From positions 2,061,819-2,125,818 of the forward strand of contig NZ_FO538765.1 in NCBI RefSeq assembly GCF_000968135.1: a DNA stretch of 64,000 nt, in the 5' to 3' direction. The stretch is from Magnetospira sp. QH-2. GTDB taxonomy: Bacteria > Pseudomonadota > Alphaproteobacteria > Rhodospirillales > Magnetospiraceae. Both the position numbers and the translations under genes were made by a program. This document shows, one piece after another, positions 16,876 through 29,748 of this stretch (position 1 is its first letter; each line of letters begins with the position of its first letter). The notes below the pieces were generated by a model that did not search any database, was not told where the DNA came from, and worked only from the letters and a program-made list of their open reading frames with translations.

Positions 16876-17243
16876 ATTCACATACCTCCCGGTAAAGGGC
16901 CTTCCATGGATGCTCTGTTCCCTGACCCTACGGAGGTAAAAGGTCCTTTGCAACTCCTTTTATTTATACGCAACTCATTGCGTTTATTATATTATTTATA
17001 TGTTTACTATATTTCAGTTAAATTGCTGCGACGCACCCATTACTCCATAACTTCTTGTCGCAATATCCGTACGAGGAGAGCACATGGCTTGAAAGAATGC
17101 TGCCCAATCCCCTATTTCATAAGGGGTAGCTGTGAAACCCACCCATGCATGACAAGCATGCCCACCGTTATAAGTTTTGAACCTCGGGAAATTTTTTGGT
17201 ACTCAATGGGTCACGAAATCTCGCATTGTTCGTAGAGAATTCC
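16876..17243. other. divergent intergenic region pdhA / BLUF gene
   Basis: This is 368 nt without a gene. The pdhA-proximal half is strongly AT-rich (TTATTATATTATTTATATG around 16983-17002) against a GC-rich background and probably contains the pdhA promoter. I see no clear consensus hexamers, operator or riboswitch. Confidence 0.5.
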
Positions 17244-17675
17244 ATGCCCCTAAGCCACGTAATCTATAGTTCTGTTTTTCAAGATGGCCTTGGTCAAACG
17301 GACTTGGAGGCCATCCTCAAGGCTTCGCGCGAAAAAAACGCGGCTTTGGGGCTGACCGGGATCCTCATCCATGCGGATGGTCTGTTTGTGCAGTTGCTGG
17401 AAGGCGAGTCACACCACGTCAATCAGGTGCTGGACTCCATCATCACAGACCCCCGTCATTGGCAGATTCATGTATTGCTGAAAGAAAACATAGGCGAACG
17501 GTCATTCCCAGATTGGACCATGGCCTTCATGGAGGAAGACCTGATTCAAATCCAGAAACTCCTGGATATTGAAGGTGCGATAAGTGCGGAAACCATGAAT
17601 GGCAAACTACAAACAGCAAAAGGTTGGCCGCCGCTGTTTCTTGAATACTATTCGAACAAATTCCGCCAAAGCTGA
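17244..17675 (+). CDS. stand-alone BLUF-domain blue-light sensor
   Basis: A 143-residue protein. The BLUF fold is recognisable from SHVIYSSVFQ, KNAALGLTGILIH, FVQLLEGESHHVN and SFPDWTMAF. The flavin-switch residues are in place with AppA-like spacing: Tyr8, Asn32 and Gln50, plus the W-T-M segment near residue 95. About 45 C-terminal residues form a short helical cap; there is no output domain, so it must signal through a partner. Start ATG 17244 is chosen because it begins right before the domain. The gene ends 4 nt from the end of a convergent diguanylate cyclase gene, a possible functional link. Confidence 0.92.
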   Translation: MPLSHVIYSSVFQDGLGQTDLEAILKASREKNAALGLTGILIHADGLFVQLLEGESHHVNQVLDSIITDPRHWQIHVLLKENIGERSFPDWTMAFMEEDLIQIQKLLDIEGAISAETMNGKLQTAKGWPPLFLEYYSNKFRQS

Positions 17676-17679
17676 GCCC

Positions 17680-20064
17680 TTATATTGCCGCTGCCGAAAT
17701 CACTTGGTTTCGCCCCCCGTCCTTGGCCGCGTAGAGGGCGGCATCGGCCAGGCGCAGGCATTCGAACTGGTCGCCGGCATCGGTGGGGATCGTCGCCAAG
17801 CCACAAGAAATGGTCAGCTTGGGCAGCGGTTTGCCATTGTATTCGATGACCGCCTCTTCGACCGCCTGGCGAACCGCTTCGGCCTTGACCAGGGCCCGTT
17901 CCTTATCCAACCCGACAAAGACCAAGGCGAACTCCTCGCCGCCATAGCGGCAGGGCAGATCTTCTTGGCGGCAATTGTCGCGCAGGATCTGGGCCACGGC
18001 TTGCAGCACCACATCCCCGGCTTCATGCCCATGCTGATCATTGAAGCTCTTGAAATGGTCAGCATCGACCAGCAACATGGAAATGGGCGCACCGGACCGT
18101 TTGGATCGGCGCATCTCCAGTTCCAGGGTTTCATCGAAGAAACGCCGGTTATAGAGTTTAGTCAGGGGATCGCGCACGGAATCCTGATGTAGTCTCTCAC
18201 GCAGGCGCAGGTTGGCAATGGCCGTCCCCAAACGCTCGGCGACGGAAGCCAACACATCCCGATTGCGGGCGATCCGCTCGGATGACGCCTTGCTTTCCGG
18301 CGGGCCATAGAGGGTCAACAGCCCAACCGCTCCATCGCGGGTATTCACCGGACAACAGATAGCGTGATCAAGACAATCCCGGTCGAGATGCCGACAGATC
18401 AAGTGGTCATCAGGGCTTTCAAGCACTTTCGGCTCTCCCTGCCGTAGGGCCCAGCAATCCCCGACTTTGAAATCCGTCTCGCAGCGGTATTCACCGCCCC
18501 AACCGACCGCCATTTCCGCTACCCGGTTTTCGATGACATTGAAATAGGCGCCCTTTTCCCCATCGAACAAATCAGCGCCATACTTGACCAAAGCGTCCCA
18601 AAGCTCCTCTTGGGATTCCGCAGCCTGGAAGAAGGCATTCATGCGGTTGATCTGGGAATTGACATCGTTCAAGGCGTCCAGGGCGCCAACCCGCTGCGAT
18701 AAATCCTCGTTCAGCCGCTTCAATTCCTCCGCACTGCGTTTCTGCTCGCTGATATCGCGGATAACCCCGGTGAACATATTGCGGCCACCAATGGTGATGT
18801 GGTTGACCGACAGGAACATGGGGAACGTCGTACCGTCCTTGCGCTGCCCCACCACCTCGCGGCCCTTGCCGATGATCTTGGCGATACCCGTTTTCAGATA
18901 GGCATCAAGATAACCATCGTGTTCCTTCTTGAAGGGTTCCGGCATCAGCATCCGGACGTTATTGCCCGTCAGTTCGTCGATCCGGTAACCGAAAATCTTT
19001 TCCGTTGCCGGATTGGCTTCCTCGATATTGCCCGTCTCGTCGACCGTGATGATGGCTTCTGTCGCCCCGGTGAGGATGGCCCGCCCCCTGGCCTCGCTTT
19101 CGCGCAGGGTGGTCTCTGCCTCCTCGCGCCGTTTTTCGGTACGCAGAGTAATGATCAGATTCGAACAGGTGACCAGGAAAGGTTGCAGGAAGTCGATCAG
19201 GTCCTCGCTATAGCCACCGGGCCGGTTGGCGATTCCCACCATACCGACAAATTCCTCGCGGGAGAAAAACGGCAGGCCCAGAAAAGCATCCAAAGACGGG
19301 TGCCCCTTGGGCAGGCCGCCGCTACGCGGGTCCGCCGAGGGGCTGTTGGACAGCACCGGCTTACAACTCGTCAAAACCCGGCCGAACAGGGTTTCCGTGT
19401 TGGTGAACTTCAATCCCTCGGGGGCATTCTCCTCATAGAATTTCCGGATTTCATCGTCCCAGGCGATATTGGTGATGGCAAGGGTGGTGAGAAACGGCTT
19501 GCCTTCATCGGTGTAGCTCACTTCACCGATGAAGCCATATTCGCTTTGGGTCAGATCAAGCAGTTCGTTGAGCAACTTTTCAAAAATGAAACGTGAATCG
19601 GCCTTGCGGGAGATTTCCTGTTGCGCGGTGGTCACCGCATTGAGCAGGCGGCTATAGCCGCGCCGGTCGGAAATGTCGCGAATGACACCGGTGAACATGC
19701 GCCGTTCACCCACCGCCATTTCACTTACCGCCAGTTCCATATCGAAAAAGCGACCATCCTTGCGCCGACCCAACACCTCCCGGCCTTGACCGATAATGCG
19801 TTTTTCGCCGGTTTTCAGATATCGCTTCAAATAGGCATCATGCTTGGCCCGATGGGGCTCCCCCATGAGCATGGAGACATTCTCGCCGATGACTTCGGAT
19901 TCCGTATAACCGAACAAGACCTCGGCAGAGGGGTTGAAGCTCTCGATGATACCCTCTTGGTCAATGGTGACGATGCCGTCCACCACCGTCTCGAACATGG
20001 CTTTCAGGCGATTGGCCTGATCTTTGAGGGTTTCCTTGCGTTTGTTGGTTTGGGTTCCTGTCAT
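17680..20064 (-). CDS. PAS-GAF-PAS-GAF-GGDEF diguanylate cyclase
   Basis: A 794-residue cytoplasmic protein. Order: PAS with PAC (~25-140, GIVTIDQEGIIESFNPSAE), GAF (~155-310), a second PAS (~330-445, AIITVDETGNIEEANPATE), a coiled coil, a second GAF (~480-620, Cys/His-rich around ICRHLDRDCLDHAICC) and GGDEF. The catalytic site reads GGEEF (708-712) and an inhibitory I-site RQED lies five residues before it, so it should be an active, product-inhibited c-di-GMP synthase. The two PAS modules are clearly duplicated: both carry FTGVIRDIS and MFTGVIRDIS-type ends. The ATG at 20064 is preferred to a GTG at 20112. Confidence 0.93.
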   Translation of the reverse strand: MTGTQTNKRKETLKDQANRLKAMFETVVDGIVTIDQEGIIESFNPSAEVLFGYTESEVIGENVSMLMGEPHRAKHDAYLKRYLKTGEKRIIGQGREVLGRRKDGRFFDMELAVSEMAVGERRMFTGVIRDISDRRGYSRLLNAVTTAQQEISRKADSRFIFEKLLNELLDLTQSEYGFIGEVSYTDEGKPFLTTLAITNIAWDDEIRKFYEENAPEGLKFTNTETLFGRVLTSCKPVLSNSPSADPRSGGLPKGHPSLDAFLGLPFFSREEFVGMVGIANRPGGYSEDLIDFLQPFLVTCSNLIITLRTEKRREEAETTLRESEARGRAILTGATEAIITVDETGNIEEANPATEKIFGYRIDELTGNNVRMLMPEPFKKEHDGYLDAYLKTGIAKIIGKGREVVGQRKDGTTFPMFLSVNHITIGGRNMFTGVIRDISEQKRSAEELKRLNEDLSQRVGALDALNDVNSQINRMNAFFQAAESQEELWDALVKYGADLFDGEKGAYFNVIENRVAEMAVGWGGEYRCETDFKVGDCWALRQGEPKVLESPDDHLICRHLDRDCLDHAICCPVNTRDGAVGLLTLYGPPESKASSERIARNRDVLASVAERLGTAIANLRLRERLHQDSVRDPLTKLYNRRFFDETLELEMRRSKRSGAPISMLLVDADHFKSFNDQHGHEAGDVVLQAVAQILRDNCRQEDLPCRYGGEEFALVFVGLDKERALVKAEAVRQAVEEAVIEYNGKPLPKLTISCGLATIPTDAGDQFECLRLADAALYAAKDGGRNQVISAAAI

Positions 20065-20135
20065 AAGTGCCAGCCTTTTGCTTTGTGTTTTTTGGCCTTT
20101 ATGTAGAAGCACCCTGGTTGGTGCCAGGACGCCCG

Positions 20136-20459
20136 CTACTTCCCTTGATCCTGCTCAAAGATGATCAGGTCATCTTCCCCCGCATAGTTCAGCATGGCCC
20201 GCACCCGTTCGTCCAGCAAATCCGGGTCCAGGCTGTTGGGGTGCAACAGATGCACCCGGCGCTCCCAGGACTGCCGATCCTCGGCCACCTGGGCGGCCAG
20301 GAGTTCGACCTGCTTCACTTCCTCGCGCAATTGCACCCAGGCGCGGAATCCCCGATCGCCATTAAAGACATGGAAAGCGAAATAGGCCACCAGGCAGGCG
20401 CCCAAAACCGGTCCGGCCACTTGACGGAGTCCCAGTCTGATATCGTCCCGTAACGCCAT
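20136..20459 (-). CDS. ftsB: septum formation initiator FtsB/DivIC family
   Basis: A 107-residue bitopic protein: short cytoplasmic N-terminus, one membrane segment (LGACLVAYFAFHVF, ~19-33), a coiled coil (WVQLREEVKQVELLAAQVAE) and a periplasmic tail with LDPDLLDERVRAML, the signature of the DivIC/FtsB family. It is a divisome component that links FtsL/FtsQ. It lies downstream of eno on the same strand, the common eno-ftsB pairing, with a terminator between them. Start at ATG 20459. Confidence 0.85.
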   Translation of the reverse strand: MALRDDIRLGLRQVAGPVLGACLVAYFAFHVFNGDRGFRAWVQLREEVKQVELLAAQVAEDRQSWERRVHLLHPNSLDPDLLDERVRAMLNYAGEDDLIIFEQDQGK

Positions 20460-20563
20460 GATCGACAAAGCCCCGCCTTCACCACACACCCCGAATCGAG
20501 CCGATTTCCGACTCAGATTCACCATGCCATGAGGAGTCTTGCCGAGCCGTTAACGGCCCCACG

Positions 20564-20602
20564 AAAAAACACCGGATCCCAGCCAAAGCCGGACCCGGTG
20601 TT
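20564..20602 (-). terminator. rho-independent terminator downstream of eno
   Basis: On the minus strand AACACCGG and CCGGTGTT pair across an 18-nt loop and are followed by a run of T residues (A-run at 20564-20569 on the + strand), 40 nt after the eno stop. Confidence 0.8.
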
Positions 20603-20643
20603 CTTCATTCGTGACCTTGGCAGCCTCTCGGCCGCTGGTGCCC

Positions 20644-22931
<2,288 letters not shown>

Positions 22932-22980
22932 GGGGCCCCGATCATAAACCGATCCTCCTACTCCCTCCAAAAACCTTGGT

Positions 22981-23637
22981 TCACTCCACCGGTCGGGGCA
23001 GGCACCCTGAGAGGATCCCGTCTCGGGCCAGAGGCTCCATGATACTGCGCGACAAGTTGATGGCTTTCTCTTCTGGGGAAAGCACCCATCCCAGACTGCC
23101 CCGGTTGGATAGGTTTGCTCCCCAGAGGGTTTCCCCGGATCGACGGTCAACGTAGCGGATACGGTATTCCCGCGACACATCTTCTGTTCCGCCCGCCTTC
23201 CGCAATTGGTGGCTCATGGTCTCGGTCACCAGCAAAACCCCCTGCGCCGGATAGTCGCGAACGGCTTCCAGGGCCTGCTGGTCGGACACCGGAATCCAGG
23301 GCTCCCGGTACATCCGGTCCAGTCCCAACAGAAGGCTCAACAGCCCCCCCATGGAAGGATTGGTGCTCTTATAGGTGATTTCGTTCAGCCGGAATCCCCC
23401 AGCGATGCCGCAGACCTTCAGGTGATCGACCATCAACTGGCCGAACAGATAGGGGTCCACCGCCCCCGATTCACGCGCCATGGCTGCCGAAATCACCACC
23501 GACTGGGGTCGGTCCTGGGCGGATTGGGCAACGAACTTGTCACTAACATCGGAGGTTTCGCAGGCGGCAAGGGTGATCCCGAGCAAGCCGAGACACAACA
23601 GCCGGATCGTATGGATAGGATGCTGTCCCATCATCAT
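22981..23637 (-). CDS. putative lipoprotein of unknown function
   Basis: A 218-residue protein with a lipoprotein signal (LLCLGLLGITLAAC, Cys26 as lipid anchor). The mature part contains PQSVVISAAMARESGAVDPY, DYPAQGVLLVTETM and SREYRIRYVDRRSGETLWGA, a mixed alpha/beta pattern. I do not recognise a family. Three consecutive ATG codons (23637, 23634, 23631) begin the gene, with GTAGGG just upstream that overlaps the kdsA stop, so the exact start is uncertain. It is 4 nt downstream of kdsA and probably co-transcribed with it. Confidence 0.82.
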   Translation of the reverse strand: MMMGQHPIHTIRLLCLGLLGITLAACETSDVSDKFVAQSAQDRPQSVVISAAMARESGAVDPYLFGQLMVDHLKVCGIAGGFRLNEITYKSTNPSMGGLLSLLLGLDRMYREPWIPVSDQQALEAVRDYPAQGVLLVTETMSHQLRKAGGTEDVSREYRIRYVDRRSGETLWGANLSNRGSLGWVLSPEEKAINLSRSIMEPLARDGILSGCLPRPVE

Positions 23638-23641
23638 GACC

Positions 23642-24487
23642 CTACAGGATCACCGGATGCGCCTTCGCCACCTGATCGAACCGGATCAAGGTCTCCAACA
23701 GCCCGCCCAGGTCTTTCAGGGCGATCATGTTGGGGCCGTCGGAGGGGGCTTTGTCCGGGTCCGGGTGGGTCTCGATAAACAGACCGGCGACGCCGACGGC
23801 GACGGCGGCGCGGGCCAGGACCGGGGCATATTCCCGCTGACCGCCCGAGGAGCCCCCCTGCCCGCCCGGTTGCTGCACCGAATGGGTGGCGTCGAAGATC
23901 ACCGGCGCCCCGGCATCCAGGGCCATGCGCGGCAGGCCCCGCATGTCGACCACCAGGGTGTTGTAACCGAATGACGTGCCGCGCTCGGTGAGCATGACGT
24001 TGGGATTGCCGCTCTCGGTGACCTTGGTGACCACGTTGCGCATGTCCCAAGGCGCCAGGAACTGGCCCTTCTTGACGTTGACCACCTTCCCGGTATGGGC
24101 GGCGGCGATCAGCAAGTCGGTCTGGCGGCAAAGAAAAGCCGGAATTTGCAGAATATCCACTACCTCCGCCACCGGGGCACATTGGGCGATCTCATGCACA
24201 TCGGTGAGCACCGGCAGGCCGACCTTTTCGCGGATCTCGGCGAACACCGGCAGGGCTTTTTCCATGCCGATGCCCCGCTCTCCGCCCAGGCTGGTGCGGT
24301 TGGCTTTGTCGAAGGAGGCCTTGAACACCAGACCGATATTCAGCCGATAGGCCAGTTCCTTCAGCGCCACGGCCATCTCGATGGCATGGTCGCGGCTTTC
24401 CATCTGACAGGGCCCGGCGATGATGGCCAGGGGCAGATCATTGCCAAAGGTCACGGAACCGGCGGTGACGTGAAGATGCTTGCTCAT
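23642..24487 (-). CDS. kdsA: 3-deoxy-8-phosphooctulonate synthase (KDO-8-P synthase)
   Basis: A 281-residue enzyme condensing phosphoenolpyruvate with arabinose-5-phosphate, the first committed step to KDO of LPS. Seen: [75 protein letters not shown] and [19 protein letters not shown]. All are standard blocks. Asn is present in place of metal-binding Cys in the first block position (KANRTS), as in metal-independent KdsA, but classification by this alone is tentative. It follows pyrG by 13 nt on the same strand. Confidence 0.97.
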   Translation of the reverse strand: MSKHLHVTAGSVTFGNDLPLAIIAGPCQMESRDHAIEMAVALKELAYRLNIGLVFKASFDKANRTSLGGERGIGMEKALPVFAEIREKVGLPVLTDVHEIAQCAPVAEVVDILQIPAFLCRQTDLLIAAAHTGKVVNVKKGQFLAPWDMRNVVTKVTESGNPNVMLTERGTSFGYNTLVVDMRGLPRMALDAGAPVIFDATHSVQQPGGQGGSSGGQREYAPVLARAAVAVGVAGLFIETHPDPDKAPSDGPNMIALKDLGGLLETLIRFDQVAKAHPVIL

Positions 24488-24500
24488 GATGGCGCCTACT

Positions 24501-26135
<1,635 letters not shown>

Positions 26136-26236
26136 CTATACATGATCACGCGCCCCCAAAAAGCGAAAAGAGGCGGCAAATCTGCCCCCTCTTTTTCTAC
26201 CCTATGGGAAGCGGGGAAAACCCGCCATTTTCGGCC

Positions 26237-26623
<387 letters not shown>

Positions 26624-26743
26624 GATGCCTCCGGAAAACACAAATAGGTTCGGCGACGGCAAATCCGTCCCGGTCGCGGGGTTTTATACCCTTCGCCCGG
26701 GGAATGCCAGTGGAAATGAAACGGGGCGCCCCAAGACACCCCC

Positions 26744-26895
26744 CAGACTGCTGAAAAAGTGTTGTCCTACGGGCCGCGTCACCCTTCGACAAGCTTAGGG
26801 TGAGGCTAACATGTTGAAAATTCGAAGGCTCTTATGCTGAGCTTGTCAAAGCATGTGTCGTCACACGCTCGAAATCAGACTTTTTCAGCAATCTG
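26744..26895. repeat. palindromic MITE-like repeat with CAG(A)CTGCTGAAAAAGT ends
   Basis: About 150 bp. The left end CAGACTGCTGAAAAAGT (26744-26760) and right end ACTTTTTCAGCAATCTG (26879-26895) are imperfect inverted repeats. The centre carries CCTTCGACAAGCTTAGG and ATGCTGAGCTTGTCAAAGC as an inner inverted pair. It shares the family of the copies interrupted by the insertion sequences at 42459-44102 and 49301-50863. No clear target duplication remains at this copy. Confidence 0.85.
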
Positions 26896-26918
26896 AGGGG
26901 CGCCCCTAGACGCCCCTC
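26895..26918 (-). terminator. hairpin downstream of tpiA
   Basis: GAGGGGCG pairs with CGCCCCTC over an 8-nt loop, 27 nt beyond the tpiA stop. There is no proper T-run on the minus strand after the stem, so termination strength is doubtful. Confidence 0.4.
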
Positions 26919-26944
26919 TTACGCGATGAAGTAGGTTTCCCGAC

Positions 26945-27709
26945 TTACTTCGCCGCTTCGGCGATGCCCCAGAAATCCTCGACCTTGAGGGCCGCGCCAC
27001 CGATCAGCCCGCCGTCGATGTCGGCTTGGCCCATCAGCTCGGCGGCATTGCCGGGTTTCATGGATCCGCCATAGAGGATCCGCATGCCACCGGCGATGTC
27101 ACCCCCGACCATGGCGGTGAGTTCGGCACGGATGGCCGCATGAACTTCCTGAGCCTGTTCCGGGGTCGCCACCTTGCCAGTGCCAATGGCCCAGACGGGC
27201 TCGTAGGCAACGATGCAATTCTCGGCGGTGGCGCCATCGGGCAGCGAGCCGTTGAGCTGGCTCTTATTGATATCGATGGTCTTGCCCGCCTCGCGCTCTT
27301 CCAATGTCTCACCGATGCAGACGATGACCTTGAGCCCGGCGGCCAGGGCGGCTTCGGCCTTGGCCTTGACCGTGGCGTCGGTCTCGCCGTGGTCGGTGCG
27401 GCGTTCGGAATGGCCAACGATGGCAAAGCCGCAACCGGCGTCTTTCAGCATGGTGGCGCTGGTATCGCCGGTATGGGCCCCGCTGACATTCATGTGACAA
27501 TCCTGACCGCCCACGGCAACGCCGCTTCCGGCCACCGCGTCAACCACCGTCGTGATCAGCGGAAACGGCGGGCAGACCAGGATATCGAACGGCGCGTCAG
27601 CCCCGATCCCCTTGCGCTTGTCAGCCACCCCGGCGGCCAAGGCCTTGCCGTCGGCCAGCAGGCCATTCATTTTCCAGTTACCAGCGATCATCGGACGCCG
27701 TGCGCTCAT
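26945..27709 (-). CDS. tpiA: triosephosphate isomerase
   Basis: A 254-residue glycolytic enzyme interconverting dihydroxyacetone phosphate and glyceraldehyde-3-phosphate. Active-site residues are visible: Lys in AGNWKMNG, His in VGHSERR, Glu in AYEPVWAIGTG, and the phosphate loop ILYGGSMKPGNA. Start ATG 27709 follows GGGGGGAG; an ATG at 27739 would add ten unlikely residues. Divergent from ppiD. Confidence 0.98.
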   Translation of the reverse strand: MSARRPMIAGNWKMNGLLADGKALAAGVADKRKGIGADAPFDILVCPPFPLITTVVDAVAGSGVAVGGQDCHMNVSGAHTGDTSATMLKDAGCGFAIVGHSERRTDHGETDATVKAKAEAALAAGLKVIVCIGETLEEREAGKTIDINKSQLNGSLPDGATAENCIVAYEPVWAIGTGKVATPEQAQEVHAAIRAELTAMVGGDIAGGMRILYGGSMKPGNAAELMGQADIDGGLIGGAALKVEDFWGIAEAAK

Positions 27710-27894
27710 GGTTTGGTCTCCCCCCAATATCGGTTTCAATCTCGATTAAAAGCTGGCTTCGTCTAGCACGAAACCCTCGCAGATTCCACCTCTCCCGAAG
27801 GCCCGGTTTTTCGTGGTTGCGGGTCCAGGCCTCGGCTTCTATCATCCGGCACCTTTTTTTTCGTTGATCCACACCCTTAAGGTCCGGACTCATC

Positions 27895-29748
27895 ATGCTG
27901 GAATTCATTCGAAGCCGCTCCAAATCCATCGCCGTGCAGGTCCTGTTCGGCTTGTTGATCCTCAGTTTCGTGGCTTGGGGTGTCGGCGATTTTGTCAATA
28001 GTTCTTCGCAGGGCACCGCCATCGCCAAAGTCGGCGAGCTGGAAATCGACCCCTTGCAGTTTGACTACGAATACCGCCGCGAAATCGAAAACATGCGCAA
28101 CATCCTGGGTGGCAATTTCACCAATGAACAGGCCAAACTCATGGGGATCGGCCCATCGGTGTTGGAGCGATTGATTGAGCGCAATTTGTTGAGTCTGGCC
28201 AGCCACGAGATCGGCCTGGCGGTCAGCGACAATATCGTCCGCGAGGAAATTCAGAATCTCCCCGCCTTCCAAAACGAAGTGGGACAGTTCGACCGTTTCA
28301 AATTCAACCAGGTTCTACAGACCAGCAATTTGACCGAAGGCATGCTGGTGGAACAACTGCGCGGCGACCTGAACCGCGGCATGCTGGTGGATAGCCTGCG
28401 CGGCGCCATGATCGCGCCCCGGACCCTGGTCGAGCCCGCCTTCACCCATCGCGAGGAACGCCGCATTGCCCAAACCTTGCTGGTCGCCAATGATAAGGCG
28501 GGGGAGATTGCTCCGCCGGACGACAGCACCATAAAGACCTATCACGAGCAAAACGCCGGTCGATTTACGGCCCCGGAATACCGCAAACTGACGTTCGTTT
28601 CTCTAAAAGCCGAGGATCTGGCCGGAAACGTGGCCGTTTCCGAAGATCGCGTCGTCGAACTGTTCCAAGAGCGTAGCGGCACTTACAACATTCCCGAACG
28701 ACGCAAGCTGTCTCAGGCCGTGCTCCCCGACGAAGCGGCCGCCAAGGCCTTGGTGGAAAGCGCCAATGCCGGAGGGGAACTGACCGGCGCCGTGGACCTG
28801 GGCGTCATGGATAAGAGCGGCCTGCCCCTGCCCGAACTGGCCGACGTGGCCTTCAGCCTGTCTAAGGGACAAGTGGGCGGACCGGTCAAGAGCCCCTTTG
28901 GCTGGCATGTTTTCAAGGTCGAGGACATCGAGGCCGCCCGCACCAAGACGCTGGATGAGGCGCGCGAGGAACTGACCCGCGATATTGCCTTGGAATTGGC
29001 GGTGGACGACCTCTACAAGCTCTCCAATGATCTGGAAGACACTTTGGGTGGCGGCGCCACCTTGGAAGAAGCGGCCCGGGATCTGAGCATCTCCATCGCC
29101 ACGGTCGCCGCCGTGGATGCCCAGGGCCGGGATACGGAGGGCGGCTCGGTAGAAGGTCTGGCCGCCGATCCGGATTTCCTGCGCGTCGCCTTTGCAACCG
29201 AACCCGGCCAGGAAAGTGCTCTGACGGAATTCGGCAGCGACGGCTATTTCATTGTCCGGATCGATTCGGTCACGCCGCCGACCTTGCGCCCGCTGGATAG
29301 CGTTCGCAATGACGTGATCAAAGCCTGGACCGCCGAGCGCAAGAGTACCGCTGCCTTGGACCGGGCCAAATCCCTAGCCAAACAGATGGAAAGTGGTCTG
29401 AGCCTCGACGACGCGGCCAAAGCGGTGGATACAACCCCCATCACCACCCCGGCCCTGACCCGCGATGGCACGGGCGCCGCTCTGCCGCGGCCTTTGGTGG
29501 ACGCCCTATTCAATGCCGAAAAAGGCGCCGTGGTCACGGCGCAAGGTCCAGCTGGTGCCTATGTGGCCCGGCTCACCGAGATCATCGTTCCCAACGCGAA
29601 GGCAGATAGCGAGAAAGGCAAGGTTGCCGCCCTGACAACCGCCGTCACCCAGGAAATGTCATCCGACCTGATGGTACAGTATCTCAATGCCTTGCGGTCT
29701 CAATACGGCGTGACCGTCAATCAGCGCGCCCTTGACGAGGCCCAATAA
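27895..29748 (+). CDS. ppiD: periplasmic peptidyl-prolyl isomerase, PpiD type
   Basis: A 617-residue protein anchored by one N-terminal membrane segment (SIAVQVLFGLLILSFVAWGV) with a SurA_N-like chaperone region (~30-200), a parvulin-type domain (~260-350, ending FGWHVFKVEDIEAARTK) and a long helical C-terminal part. The parvulin domain lacks some catalytic signature, so chaperone activity may dominate; this is inferred. It helps newly secreted proteins fold beside the Sec translocon. Its stop TAA overlaps the ATG of trpE, so the two are translationally coupled, a combination often seen in alphaproteobacteria. Confidence 0.93.
   Translation: MLEFIRSRSKSIAVQVLFGLLILSFVAWGVGDFVNSSSQGTAIAKVGELEIDPLQFDYEYRREIENMRNILGGNFTNEQAKLMGIGPSVLERLIERNLLSLASHEIGLAVSDNIVREEIQNLPAFQNEVGQFDRFKFNQVLQTSNLTEGMLVEQLRGDLNRGMLVDSLRGAMIAPRTLVEPAFTHREERRIAQTLLVANDKAGEIAPPDDSTIKTYHEQNAGRFTAPEYRKLTFVSLKAEDLAGNVAVSEDRVVELFQERSGTYNIPERRKLSQAVLPDEAAAKALVESANAGGELTGAVDLGVMDKSGLPLPELADVAFSLSKGQVGGPVKSPFGWHVFKVEDIEAARTKTLDEAREELTRDIALELAVDDLYKLSNDLEDTLGGGATLEEAARDLSISIATVAAVDAQGRDTEGGSVEGLAADPDFLRVAFATEPGQESALTEFGSDGYFIVRIDSVTPPTLRPLDSVRNDVIKAWTAERKSTAALDRAKSLAKQMESGLSLDDAAKAVDTTPITTPALTRDGTGAALPRPLVDALFNAEKGAVVTAQGPAGAYVARLTEIIVPNAKADSEKGKVAALTTAVTQEMSSDLMVQYLNALRSQYGVTVNQRALDEAQ

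Noticed and set aside
13165-17235. A 1356-codon open frame on the + strand across the pdh operon
   Set aside because: It is antisense to pdhC, pdhB and pdhA, each with full family motifs. The long frame follows from GC-rich third positions, and its His/Gly/Gln-rich product is typical of such shadows.
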